Under the pieces are notes generated by a model. The model was not told where the DNA came from, did no database searches, and worked only from the letters and a program-made list of their open reading frames with translations. Shown here piece by piece: positions 54,000 to 63,906 of a stretch of 64,000 bases of DNA (position 1 is the first letter of the stretch; each line of letters starts with the position of its first letter). The stretch is from Hydrogenophaga taeniospiralis (GTDB taxonomy: Bacteria > Pseudomonadota > Gammaproteobacteria > Burkholderiales > Burkholderiaceae_C): positions 1,774,501 through 1,838,500 of the forward strand of contig NZ_JAHBAG010000001.1 in the NCBI RefSeq assembly GCF_020510445.1. The letters are read 5' to 3'. Made by a program: the position numbers and the translations under genes.

Positions 54000-54440
54000 A
54001 TGGACCCGTTTCTGCAAGCCGCGATCGACGAAGCCCAGGCCGGCCGGGATGAGGGCGGCATTCCCATCGGCTCGGTCATCGTGCACCAGGGCAAGATCAT
54101 CGGGCGCGGTCACAACCGCCGCGTGCAGCAGGGCAGCGCGATCCTGCACGGCGAGATGGACGCCTTTGAAAACGCGGGCCGCCAGAGCGCGCAGGTCTAC
54201 CGCGAGTCGGTGCTCTACACCACGCTCTCGCCGTGCCCCATGTGCAGCGGCGCCATCCTGCTGTATGGCATTCCAAAGGTGGTGATCGGCGAAAACCAGA
54301 CCTTCATGGGCGACGAGGACCTGCTGCGCAGCCGGGGAGTGGCGGTGGAGGTCCGTCAGGACCCGACCTGCGTGGGCCTGATGCGCGATTTCATCGCCGC
54401 CCAGCCGCAGCTCTGGAACGAGGACATCGGCGAGCCCTGA
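54000..54440 (+). CDS. Cytosine deaminase of the yeast FCY1 type
   Basis: A 146-residue zinc deaminase of the CDA fold. The zinc ligands are H50 in HGEMDAFENAG and C79 and C82 in SPCPMCSGAILLYG; E52 is the proton shuttle. HGE, the TTLSPC and CxGAI stretches, and IPKVVIGENQTF (with the GEN motif) match yeast cytosine deaminase more closely than bacterial TadA or guanine deaminase. The likely reaction is cytosine to uracil salvage. The ATG at 54000 has AGGAAGG upstream. The bacterial CodA-type enzyme is unrelated. Substrate is inferred from motif resemblance. Confidence 0.78.
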   Translation: MDPFLQAAIDEAQAGRDEGGIPIGSVIVHQGKIIGRGHNRRVQQGSAILHGEMDAFENAGRQSAQVYRESVLYTTLSPCPMCSGAILLYGIPKVVIGENQTFMGDEDLLRSRGVAVEVRQDPTCVGLMRDFIAAQPQLWNEDIGEP

Positions 54441-54507
54441 GCGGGCCGGTGGGCGCCCATCGCCGCCGACCGGGTGCGGCGCTTGGCGAATGGCGGCTCT
54501 GGGGTGG

Positions 54508-54582
54508 TGGTGCGGCCAGTAGGAATCGAACCTACATCTGGCCCTTAGGAGGGGCCCGTTCTATCCATTGAACTATGGCCGC
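54508..54582 (-). tRNA. tRNA-Arg (anticodon CCT)
   Basis: 75 nucleotides with encoded CCA. The acceptor stem is GCGGCCA/TGGCCGC with an A discriminator. The anticodon loop CTCCTAA gives CCT, reading AGG. The T-arm has GGTTCGATTCC. It stands alone between the deaminase and LysR genes. Confidence 0.96.
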
Positions 54583-54625
54583 AGGGAACGGCGCATTGTA
54601 AAGGGGGTCCGCGCGGGCCTCTGGC

Positions 54626-55561
54626 TCACGGCACCTGCCCGGGGGTTTCGCTGCCCAGCAGGCTGCTGTGGGTGGGCACGTGTTCGCCCAGAAAATCGAG
54701 GAAGCAGCGCACGGCGGGGGTGAGGCCGCGGCGCGAGGGGAACACCGCGTGCACCAGGCCGCGCGGCGTCTGCCAGTCGGGCAGCAGCCGGACCAGCCGG
54801 CCCTGGCGCAGATCGTCTTCGCACATGTAGCTGGGCAGCCAGCACATGCCGGTGCCGGCGAGCGCGGCCACGTGCAGCGTGAGCAGATCGTCGGCCACGT
54901 AGCGCGGGGTGTGCTGCAGGATGGTCTGGCGCCCGTCCGGCCCCGTCAGGGGGATGCTGGCGCGGCCGTCGGTGGTGGACATGGCCATGCTGTCGAGCCG
55001 GCTCAGTTCGTCCAGCGTGGTGGGCGTGCCCTGGCGGGCCAGCAGGGCGGGGCTGGCCACCAGCAAGGGTTCGTCGTCGCCCAGGCGCTTGATCACCAGG
55101 CTGCCGCTGTCGTCCAGCGAGGTGCGCACGCGCAGCGCCACGTCCACGCCTTCTTCCACCAGATTCACCACGCGGTTGCTCACCAGCATTTCCACGCGTA
55201 CCAGCGGGTAACGCGCCAGGAAGTCGGGCATCAGCTCGGCCAGCACCGTCTGCGCCAGCGTGACCGGGCAGGCCACGCGGAGGGTGCCGCACGGTTCGGT
55301 CTGCACCTGGGCCACGGTGTCGGCCGCGGCCTGGGCCGATTCGCGCAGCGCCTGGCAGTGGCGCAGGTAGGCCTCGCCGACCTCGGTGAGCGAGAGCTTG
55401 CGCGTGGTGCGCTGCAGCAGTCGCACACCCAGCTGCGCCTCCAGACCGGCCACGCGGCGCGACAGCCGCGACTTGGGCAGGCCCAGCGCCCGCCCGGCCG
55501 CCGCGAAGCCACCGCGCTCCACGACTTCGGCGAAATACAGCATGTCGTTCAGGTCCTGCAT
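54626..55561 (-). CDS. LysR family transcriptional regulator
   Basis: A 311-residue LysR-type regulator. The N-terminal winged helix-turn-helix (YFAEVVERGGFAAAGRALGLPKSRLSRRVAGLEAQLG) is complete, followed by the linker helix and a two-lobed effector domain starting LRVACPVTLAQTVLAELMP. The C-terminus is intact. It is divergent from azoR with 138 bases between the starts, so it most likely controls azoR in response to a quinone or electrophile. Several T-N11-A possibilities lie in the gap, but none stands out. Confidence 0.92.
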   Translation of the reverse strand: MQDLNDMLYFAEVVERGGFAAAGRALGLPKSRLSRRVAGLEAQLGVRLLQRTTRKLSLTEVGEAYLRHCQALRESAQAAADTVAQVQTEPCGTLRVACPVTLAQTVLAELMPDFLARYPLVRVEMLVSNRVVNLVEEGVDVALRVRTSLDDSGSLVIKRLGDDEPLLVASPALLARQGTPTTLDELSRLDSMAMSTTDGRASIPLTGPDGRQTILQHTPRYVADDLLTLHVAALAGTGMCWLPSYMCEDDLRQGRLVRLLPDWQTPRGLVHAVFPSRRGLTPAVRCFLDFLGEHVPTHSSLLGSETPGQVP

Positions 55562-55699
55562 GGCGCTCTTTCCGATTGATTGTCCTGATTATGGAACGAT
55601 GAATCTCATAAACACCGACTTATCAGTGAATCGATACAAAAAGACAATCTATCCACCGCCACGTCACGTGGTTCCTCTTTCCGCTTTCAGGAGATCACC

Positions 55700-56344
55700 A
55701 TGCAACTGCTGCACATCGATTCCGCCATCACCGGCGAACAGTCCGTTTCCCGCCAGCTCAGCGCCCGCACCGTGGCCGCCTGGGTCGCCACCCACCCCGG
55801 CACGCGGGTGCAGCACCTGGACCTGGCCGCCGACGTGGTGCCCCACCTGGGTGCCGACGCGCTGGGCTTCCGCACCGGTCAGGCTGCCGAAACCGCGATC
55901 CAGCGTGAAGAAAACGCGCTGTCCGAAGCGCTGGTGAGCCAGTTCCTGGCCGCCGACGTGATCGTGATCGGCGCGCCGCTCTACAACTTCTCGGTGCCCA
56001 GCCAGCTCAAGGCCTGGATCGACCGCGTGGCCCAGATCGGCCGCACCTTCAAGTACACCGAAACCGGCCCGGTGGGCCTGGCCGGCGGCAAGACGGTGAT
56101 CGTGGCCATCACGCGCGGCGGCGTGTATTCGACCAGCGAAGCCGGTCGCGCCATGGAACACCAGGAGAGCTACCTGCAGACCGTGTTCGGCTTCCTGGGC
56201 ATCACCGATGTGCGCTTTGTGCGCGCCGAAGGCGTGGCCATGGGCCCGGACGCCAAGGCCCAAGCCCTGGCCACGGCCGAGAGCGAGATCCAGAGCCACA
56301 CCGCGGTGGCGGCCAACCAGGCCGCCTTGGCCGAAGCGGCCTGA
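55700..56344 (+). CDS. azoR: FMN-dependent NADH:quinone oxidoreductase / azoreductase AzoR
   Basis: A 214-residue flavodoxin-like protein that reduces quinones and azo dyes by two electrons. The FMN phosphate loop is [16 protein letters not shown], the core [19 protein letters not shown] holds the family PxYNF pattern, and [22 protein letters not shown] is the second flavin segment. Quinone-detoxifying enzymes of this kind are commonly paired with a LysR repressor, as here. GGAG precedes the ATG. It ends 5 bases before the convergent tamB. Confidence 0.94.
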   Translation: MQLLHIDSAITGEQSVSRQLSARTVAAWVATHPGTRVQHLDLAADVVPHLGADALGFRTGQAAETAIQREENALSEALVSQFLAADVIVIGAPLYNFSVPSQLKAWIDRVAQIGRTFKYTETGPVGLAGGKTVIVAITRGGVYSTSEAGRAMEHQESYLQTVFGFLGITDVRFVRAEGVAMGPDAKAQALATAESEIQSHTAVAANQAALAEAA

Positions 56345-56349
56345 TGGGG

Positions 56350-59300
56350 TCAATCGAATCTTTGGGTGAAGATCAGATCCAGCGCGTTTTCTTCGCCCGC
56401 GCGGGCGCGCAGCGTCAGGCGGCGTGACAGGTCGTAGAACATGGACACCGTGCCCATGGCGCCGGCCAGGCTGCGTTCGTAGGTCAGGTACAGCTGGCTC
56501 GACAGGCGCTTGCCCATCGTGACTGCGGACGCGGTGGTGCTGCCGTTGCTGGCCGTGCCTTCGCCCCGGTAGCTCAGTTCGTCCAGCCCGAGGGCGCTGG
56601 CCAGGCGGCTGTCGAGCCCGCCTTCGTTGCCCGCTAGCAGGGCCAGCGCGGCCTGCTGCAGCACGGCGGCTTCGGCGCCGGCGCCGCTGGCCGGGCGGCC
56701 CAGCACCAGCCAGGCGAGTTTTTCGCTGTCCGGCAGTTCCGGCGTGCTGATCAGGCGCACGCGCGGCGTCTGCGCGCTGCCGCTGATCTGCACGCCCACG
56801 CGCTGGCTGTCGTCGCGCGCCTGCGGGCGCACCGCGACGATGTCGAGCGTGGGGTTGTCGTAGGGCCCGGTGAAGCGCAGCACGCCGGTTTCGATGGCGA
56901 GCCGCTGGCCGTAGGCGCGGTAGGTGCCGTTGACGGCGCGCACTTCGCCCAGCACGCGCGGCTCGGGCTGCGTGGGCGTGGCGCGCACCTGCAGCTGGCC
57001 GCTCAGGCGGGACTGCAGGCCGCGGCCGCGCACCTCGAACTGCTCGCCCAGATCCAGATCGACCAGCACATCGGGCTGCACGCGCTGAGCGTCGTCGGTC
57101 GTCGGTGGGGGCAGGTTGCGCCCGCCGCGCACCACCACGTCGGCGCCCAGCGAGGGGGTGAGTTCGTCGGGCAGGATGAAGAGCGCCGAATCGGCGGTGA
57201 GCCGGCCGCGGATGTTGAGCAGCGGGCCGGCGAGCTGGGCCGTGATCTGGCCCGAGAGGGTGAGCCGGCGGTCGGCCCGGGTGGATACGCGCAGTTTGGT
57301 GGCGGTGGCCTGCAGGTCGATGAAGGTCTGGCGGCGCCCGCCGGGCTCCACCGCGCGCCACTGGGCCACGCCGGTGGCGTCCAGCGCGCCACCCACTTCG
57401 GCGCCGCGCGGGCCCTGCAGGTGGAAGCGTTCGATGGTGACGCGGTCGCCCGTGAGCGTGGCGCGCAGCTGGCCGTTGGAGAACGAGAACCCGTCCACCA
57501 CCGAGCGCAGCGCCAACTGGTCGGCCTGCAGCGTGCCGTTCCACTGCGGCACAGCGCGCGTGCCGCCGATCGTGGCGCTGGCCTGCAGGGTGCCGCGCAT
57601 GCGCCAGCCCGGTGGCGCCAGCGCCGACCACACGCCCACCTCAGGCAGTTGCGCGCTGAGCGTGCCGCGCAGGGGCGCGCCGGCGGGCCACCAGCGGTCG
57701 AGCGCGCTGACGCCCGGGGTGGCGTCGGGGTTGGCGGCGAGTTCGGTGTCAAGGCTTGCGCTGGCCTGGCCCAGGCGCTCGCTGTCCCAGCGCAGGCGGG
57801 CCTGCACCGTGCGGCCCTGGGCGCTCAGGCTCAGACTCGCCTCGCGCACGCCGGCCTGCACCCGCTGGGCAGCGCTCCGGCCGGTGCCTGTGGGGGCACT
57901 GGCGTTGTTGTTGCCGCTGGTCTGCACCGAGAGGTCGCCGCCGGTGCGCTGCAGCCGGGCCGACAGACGCAGTGGCGTGCCGGCCTGGGCGGGCAGCAGC
58001 AGGTCCCAGTCGCCGTCGAACAGCAGGTCGCCCGCCACGCCGGCCTGGGTGATCGGGCCGCTGCTCTGGCCCTCGGCGGTGGCCAGCGCGTCCACCCAGG
58101 ACAGCGGCAGACCGCGCAATTGCCCCTTGCTCTGGAACGCGCCGGCCTGCCAGCTCAGGCTGTCCCAGGCGAGCGTGAGCGGACGGGGGGCGATGGGCGC
58201 GGCGGCGCGGGCGCTGGCCGTGGTGGGCGCACCCGCCACCGCGCGCACGCTGGGCAACAGCTGCAACTGGCCGGCAGCGGCCTGCAGGGCCAGGTCGGCG
58301 GCGCCGGTCTGCATGGCCAGCGACAGGGGGGCGCTGCTGTCGAGCGTCCAGTCCACCACGCGGTCGGGCCGTGAGGCGTCGCTGGCCTTCAGCCGCAGCG
58401 TGCGCAGGTCGAGCAGGGTGGACGCGGGGGCGCTCGCCGTGGCCCGGGTGTGGCGCAGGCGGCCCTGGGTGTCGAGCACCCCGCGCCACGGCGCCTGCGC
58501 CGCTTCGCCCCGGAGCTGCAGCGCCAGATCGGTCAGGGGGCCGCTGGCCTGTAGGCGCAGCTGGCGCACCTGCCAGGGGGTGTCGCCCGCCGCATCGAGC
58601 TGGGGCAGGTCCAGCGAGGCCTCCAGCTTCAGCGGCACCGGGCGGCTGGCGCTTGCGCCGCCAGTCGAGGCCGGTGGGACCGGGTAGCCGAGCTCGGCCA
58701 GGCCGCCTTGCCAGCGCGCCGCGAGCCGGGCCTGGCCGCTCAGCGCCAGCTCGCGCAGCGTGGGCTGTTGCGCCAGCCACTCGGCCACACGCGGGCCGAT
58801 CACCGGCAGCGTGTCCAGCCCGCGCAGCCAGGCCAGCAACTGGCGGGCTTCATCGACCCGCAGGGCCAGATCGCCCCGGCCATCGGCGTGCGCCAGGGCG
58901 CCGTCGAAGCGACCGCTGGCGCCCGGCAGCCGCAGCGTGGCCTGGCCGGTGAAGGCCTTGGCCGTGAGGTCCACCCGGCCCTGGGCGCTGGCGCGGGCCT
59001 GCGCGGCGTCGAGCACGGCTTCGGTGAATTCGAATACGCCGCCCGTGCCGCCCGGGCTGGTCGGCGCGGCGGGGGTCCAGCGGCCTTTCAGTTTCGCTTC
59101 GTTCAGGCGCAGGCCGGGTGGGGCCTTGGCGGGTCGGCCGGGCGAGGACAGGACGCGCGCGTCCAGATCGATCGCCGCCGGGGCCGGGCCGCCAGTGCCG
59201 CCAGCTGCGGCGGGCGCGGCGGTGCGGGCGCTGAGCGTGGCGTCGAGCGCGGTGGTGGCCAGCGTGCTCCACAGCTGCGCCGGGTCCAGGTTGCGGGCCT

Positions 59301-60597
59301 GCAGCTCGCCTTGCCATTGCGCTGGCCCGGCGGCGCCCGCGGGCTGGAATGTGCCGCTGGCCTGCACCCGGGCACGCCCGATCTGTGCCACCAGCTCGGG
59401 CAGCAGCCAGCGCTCGCCGCGCTGTTCCAGGCGGGCCTGCAGGCTTTGCAACGGCAGGCGCTGCTGGTCCCAGGGGCCGCTGTTGGCGTTGCTCAGGTCC
59501 ACCCGGGCCAGCCAGGCCTGGCCGTCGGGTTGTGCGTGCACCGTGCCGCTGAGCGCCGTGGCCGGGGCCTGCGGCCAGAGCGTGGCCAGGTCGAGCCGGT
59601 GGGCGGTGGCGTCTAGGGCCTGCAGCGGTTGGGTGGCCCAGGGCATCACGCGGGCGGTGGCGGCGAGGGTGGGCGTGTCGCCGGGGGCGGGGCTGGAGGG
59701 CGCTGGTGGCGTGGCACCGGGTGCGGCGGGCGGCCCGGGCCGCACGTCCGCCGTCACGTCCAGGGTGGCGTCGCGGCCGGCCAGCGTGCCTGTGGCGGCG
59801 GCGGTGGCCTGCAGCGCCAGGCGGGCCGAGCCGCCGGGCAGCTCGGTCAGCACCGTGCCCTGGGCGCTCAACACCAGTGGCATCGGGGCCTGCGCGCCGA
59901 GCAGGGCCTGCAGGCGGTAGCGGCCCTGCGCCAGTTGCAGCGAATCGACGCTGAGCTGGTGGGTCTGCCGCACGCCGGGCCGCTCACCCAGCGCGGTCCG
60001 GTCGCCGGCCTGGGCGTCGCCGTAGCGGTAGCGGCCCTGGAGGGTGTCGAGCGCGAGCGGGGTCGCGCCTTCATAGGTGAAGCGGCCGACCGACCAGGCC
60101 AGCGACACCGGCAGGGGCAGCGCGAGCGACTGCACCGGTTCGCCCGGGGGCGTGGGCGCGCGCTGGTCGCGCACTTCCAGCCGTTCGATGGCGAGTTCCT
60201 GCAGATGCACGCCGCGCCCGAGCAGGGCGTCGGTCCACAGGCGCGGGTTCCAGTGCAGGCGCACGCCGTGGGCCTGCACCTCCAGGCCGTTGAACGTCCA
60301 GCGCAGGCGCCCGATGGCGCCGCCATGGTGCAGGCTGCCCACGGCGCCTTCGGTTTCGAGTTGCCCCAGGGTGTCGGCGCGCTCGGCCAGCCAGTCCTGC
60401 GCCCAGCCCAGGGTCTGGCCGAGCGAGCCGGGGCTGGCGGCCCAGAGCCACAGCGCCAGCACCGCGGCCGCCAGCAGCGCGACCGGTGCGCCCAGCAACC
60501 ACAGCAGCAGCCAGCGCAGGCCGCGCCAGCGCCTGGGTGCCGTCGCGCGCGGGGCTTCGCCGGGCGGGGCGGGGGGCGGGGTCTGGTCGCTGTCCAT
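56350..60597 (-). CDS. tamB: Translocation and assembly module inner-membrane protein TamB
   Basis: A 1,415-residue AsmA/TamB-superfamily protein. A single N-terminal membrane anchor (LLLWLLGAPVALLAAAVLALWLWA) is followed by a very long beta-rich periplasmic span that forms a lipid-conducting groove. The conserved TamB C-terminal domain (DUF490) ends the protein (VNGTYRAYGQRLAIETGVLRFTGPYDNPTLDIVAVR, and the last strand to LDLIFTQRFD). It acts with TamA in outer-membrane protein assembly or phospholipid transport. It starts 16 bases after tamA. Confidence 0.94.
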   Translation of the reverse strand: MDSDQTPPPAPPGEAPRATAPRRWRGLRWLLLWLLGAPVALLAAAVLALWLWAASPGSLGQTLGWAQDWLAERADTLGQLETEGAVGSLHHGGAIGRLRWTFNGLEVQAHGVRLHWNPRLWTDALLGRGVHLQELAIERLEVRDQRAPTPPGEPVQSLALPLPVSLAWSVGRFTYEGATPLALDTLQGRYRYGDAQAGDRTALGERPGVRQTHQLSVDSLQLAQGRYRLQALLGAQAPMPLVLSAQGTVLTELPGGSARLALQATAAATGTLAGRDATLDVTADVRPGPPAAPGATPPAPSSPAPGDTPTLAATARVMPWATQPLQALDATAHRLDLATLWPQAPATALSGTVHAQPDGQAWLARVDLSNANSGPWDQQRLPLQSLQARLEQRGERWLLPELVAQIGRARVQASGTFQPAGAAGPAQWQGELQARNLDPAQLWSTLATTALDATLSARTAAPAAAGGTGGPAPAAIDLDARVLSSPGRPAKAPPGLRLNEAKLKGRWTPAAPTSPGGTGGVFEFTEAVLDAAQARASAQGRVDLTAKAFTGQATLRLPGASGRFDGALAHADGRGDLALRVDEARQLLAWLRGLDTLPVIGPRVAEWLAQQPTLRELALSGQARLAARWQGGLAELGYPVPPASTGGASASRPVPLKLEASLDLPQLDAAGDTPWQVRQLRLQASGPLTDLALQLRGEAAQAPWRGVLDTQGRLRHTRATASAPASTLLDLRTLRLKASDASRPDRVVDWTLDSSAPLSLAMQTGAADLALQAAAGQLQLLPSVRAVAGAPTTASARAAAPIAPRPLTLAWDSLSWQAGAFQSKGQLRGLPLSWVDALATAEGQSSGPITQAGVAGDLLFDGDWDLLLPAQAGTPLRLSARLQRTGGDLSVQTSGNNNASAPTGTGRSAAQRVQAGVREASLSLSAQGRTVQARLRWDSERLGQASASLDTELAANPDATPGVSALDRWWPAGAPLRGTLSAQLPEVGVWSALAPPGWRMRGTLQASATIGGTRAVPQWNGTLQADQLALRSVVDGFSFSNGQLRATLTGDRVTIERFHLQGPRGAEVGGALDATGVAQWRAVEPGGRRQTFIDLQATATKLRVSTRADRRLTLSGQITAQLAGPLLNIRGRLTADSALFILPDELTPSLGADVVVRGGRNLPPPTTDDAQRVQPDVLVDLDLGEQFEVRGRGLQSRLSGQLQVRATPTQPEPRVLGEVRAVNGTYRAYGQRLAIETGVLRFTGPYDNPTLDIVAVRPQARDDSQRVGVQISGSAQTPRVRLISTPELPDSEKLAWLVLGRPASGAGAEAAVLQQAALALLAGNEGGLDSRLASALGLDELSYRGEGTASNGSTTASAVTMGKRLSSQLYLTYERSLAGAMGTVSMFYDLSRRLTLRARAGEENALDLIFTQRFD

Positions 60598-60613
60598 CGG
60601 TGGGCTCGGGGGC

Positions 60614-62674
60614 TCAGAACGTGAAGCCGACGTTGAAGTGCAGGCGCAGGGCCTTGGGCTTCACGCCGTAGGCCAGGTCCAGCTGCAGCGGGCCGACCGG
60701 GCTGTTGTAGCGCACGCCGGCGCCCACGCCCCATTGCGGCGGGCGCAGCTCGCCCGGCTCGTTGGCCACGGCACCGGCGTCCACGAACACCACGCTTTCC
60801 CAGGGGGTGCGCACGCCGTCGCGCCAGATCGGGCGCTGCCACTCGACGCTGGCCACCGCCAAATAGCGCCCGGGCGAGACCCCGCCGTCGGCCTGGGGGA
60901 TGCCGATGTCGCGCAGGCCGTAGCCGCGCACGCTGGTGTCGCCGCCGGTGAGGTAGAGCAGGGTTTCCGGTATGCCGGCGTCCTTGCGCGCCCACAGTGC
61001 GCCGCCTTCCAGGCGCAGCGCCAGCCGGCCGGCCTGGCCGGTCTCGTCGTCGCTGGGGCGGGCCACGCCCAGCGGCGGCGCACCGCGGCGCACCAGGCCC
61101 TCCAGCGAATTGGCCAGGGCGGACACGCCCGAGTCGATGGGCCAGTAGCTCAGCCAGCGGGTGTGCAGCCGCACGAAGGGGCGGCGCGGGCTCTCCAGCG
61201 TGGTGCCCACGCCGATCTCCATGCCCAGGCCGTTGCCGGTCTTGGGCAGGGGCATGCTGTCGAAGCGGCGGCGCGTCCAGGCGTAGTTGACGCTGAGGGC
61301 CGATTCCGCGTGGGTGGTTTCCGGGCTGCCGAGCACGGCGTTTTCCGCGCGTGCGCGCTCGAACTGCAGGAAGTAACTGCGGTCCAGCGGGGTGCTGTCC
61401 TGCGAGCGGCCCGCGCGCAGGCGCTGGCTGGTGGTGGTGTCGAAGCCGTCGATCTGGCGCGCCATCTGGGCGCTGGCGATCCAGCGCCAGCCCTGGCTGT
61501 CCACCGGCGCGCTCCACTGGCTGCTGAGCAACTGGTCTTCGCGCTCCAGCTGCAGCTTGTTCACCGACTGCCAGCCCAGGCCGGGCACGCGGTGGTGGGT
61601 GTACTCGGCCGAGAGGCGCGCGCCGTTGTCGGTGCTGCCGCCCACACCGAGCACCAGCTTTTGCCGCGGGCTCTCGCGCAGTTGCACCACCACCGGCGCG
61701 GTGCCGTCCTGCAGGTGGTCGGTGTCGACGAACACGAACACCGAGTCGTAGGAGCCGGCCGCGGCGATGCGCTGCTGCGCGTCCTGCAGCTGGTCCAGGT
61801 CGTAGTCGCTGCCGGGCCTGAGGCCGGAGAGGTGCACCAGGTGTTCGACCGTGGCGGCCTCGTAGCGCTCGGCGCCTTCCACGCGCACCTCGCCCACCCG
61901 CAGGGGCGCGCCCGAGTCCAGCTCCACGCTCAGGCGCGCGCTGTGGGTCTTGGGGTCGATGTCGGCCAGGCTGTTGGCCACGCGCCCCGTGGGGTAGCGG
62001 CGGGCGGTGAGCGCGCGCAGCACGTTCGTCTTGGCGCTGCTCCAATCGGCCTGGGTGAAGCTCTGGCCGGGTTTGAGCGTCCAGGCGCGGGTGACGGCCT
62101 CGCGCTGCGCCGTGGCCTGCGGGTTGTTGGCGATGTCGCCCAGGAAATAGAGGTCGGCCGACTCGACCCGGGTGATCGGGCCCGGGTCGACCCGGATGCG
62201 CACCGTGCCCAGCGGGGTGGGGCCGGTGGCGGCAGGCTCGTCGATGTGGATCTCTGGCGCGAAATGGCCCAGCGTGCCCAGCAGGTTGCCCAGGTCGTCG
62301 GGCGTCTTGCCCAGCAACCGGTCCAGCTCGCTGGCGTCCAGGTCGCGCAGCGTGCGAAAGCGCATCAGCTCCATGTGGCGCAGCAGAAAGTCGCGCAGCT
62401 CGTCGTTGCCGGCCTGCAGGTCGACGTCGAAGCGCGGCGGCGCCGGGGCACGCGTGCGCGGGGTGCGGCGGATCGACGAGGGCGCGAGTGTCTCCACGGC
62501 AGCGTCGTCGGTGGCCTCCTGGGCGGCCTCGGGGGTGGGGGTGCCGTTGGCGGGCGCGGGCTCCGGCGGGGGGGTGGCCTGGGCCAGCGCCCAGAGGGGA
62601 AGCAGGACCACCGTGCCCACCAGCCACAGGGGCGGTCGCGCCCATCCTGCGCGGCGCAGGAATGGAGATTTCAT
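60614..62674 (-). CDS. tamA: Translocation and assembly module outer-membrane protein TamA
   Basis: A 686-residue Omp85-family protein. The signal peptide ends at ALAQA, and an Ala/Pro/Thr linker follows. POTRA domains (about 75-330) contain VRIRVDPGPITRVESADLYF and GEVRVEGAERYEAATVEHL. A 16-strand barrel follows with GGDTSVRGYGLRDIG (the Omp85 VRGF/Y motif on the inward loop) and ends with aromatic F in VGFTF. It pairs with TamB, encoded next. It starts 7 bases after the VWA gene. Confidence 0.94.
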   Translation of the reverse strand: MKSPFLRRAGWARPPLWLVGTVVLLPLWALAQATPPPEPAPANGTPTPEAAQEATDDAAVETLAPSSIRRTPRTRAPAPPRFDVDLQAGNDELRDFLLRHMELMRFRTLRDLDASELDRLLGKTPDDLGNLLGTLGHFAPEIHIDEPAATGPTPLGTVRIRVDPGPITRVESADLYFLGDIANNPQATAQREAVTRAWTLKPGQSFTQADWSSAKTNVLRALTARRYPTGRVANSLADIDPKTHSARLSVELDSGAPLRVGEVRVEGAERYEAATVEHLVHLSGLRPGSDYDLDQLQDAQQRIAAAGSYDSVFVFVDTDHLQDGTAPVVVQLRESPRQKLVLGVGGSTDNGARLSAEYTHHRVPGLGWQSVNKLQLEREDQLLSSQWSAPVDSQGWRWIASAQMARQIDGFDTTTSQRLRAGRSQDSTPLDRSYFLQFERARAENAVLGSPETTHAESALSVNYAWTRRRFDSMPLPKTGNGLGMEIGVGTTLESPRRPFVRLHTRWLSYWPIDSGVSALANSLEGLVRRGAPPLGVARPSDDETGQAGRLALRLEGGALWARKDAGIPETLLYLTGGDTSVRGYGLRDIGIPQADGGVSPGRYLAVASVEWQRPIWRDGVRTPWESVVFVDAGAVANEPGELRPPQWGVGAGVRYNSPVGPLQLDLAYGVKPKALRLHFNVGFTF

Positions 62675-62681
62675 GCGGTGT

Positions 62682-63869
62682 TTATTTCGACAACAGTCTC
62701 ATGGCATCTTCCAGGCCCTTCAAGGTCAGCGGGTACATGCGCTGGCCCATCAGTTGCTGGACAACGCTGATGCTCTGTCGATACTGCCACACGCCCTGCG
62801 GTTCGGGGTTGATCCAGGCGAATTTCGGGAAAGCATTTGTGAGCCGCTGCAACCACTCCGCGCCGGCCTCTTCGTTGTTGTATTCCACGCTGCCGCCGGG
62901 CTGCAGGATCTCGTAGGGGCTCATGGTCGCGTCGCCCACGAAGATCAGCTTGTAGTCCTTGTTGTACTTGCGGATGATGTCCCAGGTCGGGAATTTCTCG
63001 GCGTAGCGGCGCCGGTTGTTTTTCCACATGAAGTCGTACACGCAGTTGTGGAAGTAATAGAACTCCAGGTGCTTGAACTCGCTCTTGACGGCGCTGAACA
63101 GCTCCTCCACCCGCTGGATGTGTTCGTCCATCGTGCCGCCCACGTCCATCAGCAGCAGCACCTTCACGTTGTTGTGCCGCTCCGGGATCATCTTGATGTC
63201 GAGCCAGCCCGCGTTGGCGGCGGTGGCGCGGATCGTGTCGGGCAGGTCCAGCTCGAAGTCGTTGCCCTCGCGCGCGAACTTGCGCAGGCGGCGCAGCGCG
63301 ACCTTGATGTTGCGCGTGCCGAGCTCCTGCGTGTCGTCGTAGTCGCGGTAGGCGCGCTGGTCCCAGACCTTCACGGCCGTCTTGTTGCCGCCCTTGCCAC
63401 CGATGCGGATGCCCTGGGGGTTGGACCCGCCGTGGCCAAACGGCGAGGTGCCGCCGGTGCCGATCCACTTGCTGCCGCCCTCGTGGCGCTCCTTCTGTTC
63501 TTCGAGCCGCTTCTTGAGCGTCTCCATCAGCTCGTCCCAGTCCATCTTGGGCGCGTTCGCCTTCTGCTCGTCGGACAGCAGCCGCTCGATCTCCTGGCGC
63601 AGCCAGTCGGCGGGAATGGGCTTGGTGAAGTCCGCGATCAGCTCCACGCCCTTGAAGTAGGCGGCAAAGGCGCGGTCGAACTTGTCGTAGTGCTTCTCGT
63701 CCTTCACCAGCGCGGTGCGCGCCAGGTAATAGAAGTCGTCCATGGAACACGCATCGGGATTGCGCGGCCCCACCACATCGGCCTGCAGCGCTTCGAGCAG
63801 GGTCAGGTATTCCTTGACCGAGACCGGCAGCTTGGCCGAACGCAGGGTGTAGAAGAAGTCGATCAGCAT
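62682..63869 (-). CDS. VWA domain protein (CoxE-like), partner of MoxR-type ATPase
   Basis: A 395-residue cytoplasmic protein with a C-terminal von Willebrand A domain. The expected MIDAS motif DxSxS reads D242-V-G244-G-T246 in LLLMDVGGTMDEH, so the two serines are glycine and threonine. Basic and Gly-rich middle (SPFGHGGSNPQGIRIGGKGGNK). Proteins like this work with MoxR AAA+ ATPases in metal-cofactor insertion or complex remodelling. The target is unknown. The ATG at 63869 has GGAGG 8 bases upstream. It follows the moxR gene by 37 bases. Confidence 0.88.
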   Translation of the reverse strand: MLIDFFYTLRSAKLPVSVKEYLTLLEALQADVVGPRNPDACSMDDFYYLARTALVKDEKHYDKFDRAFAAYFKGVELIADFTKPIPADWLRQEIERLLSDEQKANAPKMDWDELMETLKKRLEEQKERHEGGSKWIGTGGTSPFGHGGSNPQGIRIGGKGGNKTAVKVWDQRAYRDYDDTQELGTRNIKVALRRLRKFAREGNDFELDLPDTIRATAANAGWLDIKMIPERHNNVKVLLLMDVGGTMDEHIQRVEELFSAVKSEFKHLEFYYFHNCVYDFMWKNNRRRYAEKFPTWDIIRKYNKDYKLIFVGDATMSPYEILQPGGSVEYNNEEAGAEWLQRLTNAFPKFAWINPEPQGVWQYRQSISVVQQLMGQRMYPLTLKGLEDAMRLLSK

Positions 63870-63906
63870 GGCAAGACCTCCGGATGGGGGGCGCAAGGAC
63901 TGTCGT

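Noticed and set aside
55562..55699. LysR-binding site between the LysR gene and azoR
   Set aside because: Several weak T-N11-A matches are present in this AT-rich gap, but none has convincing symmetry or position.
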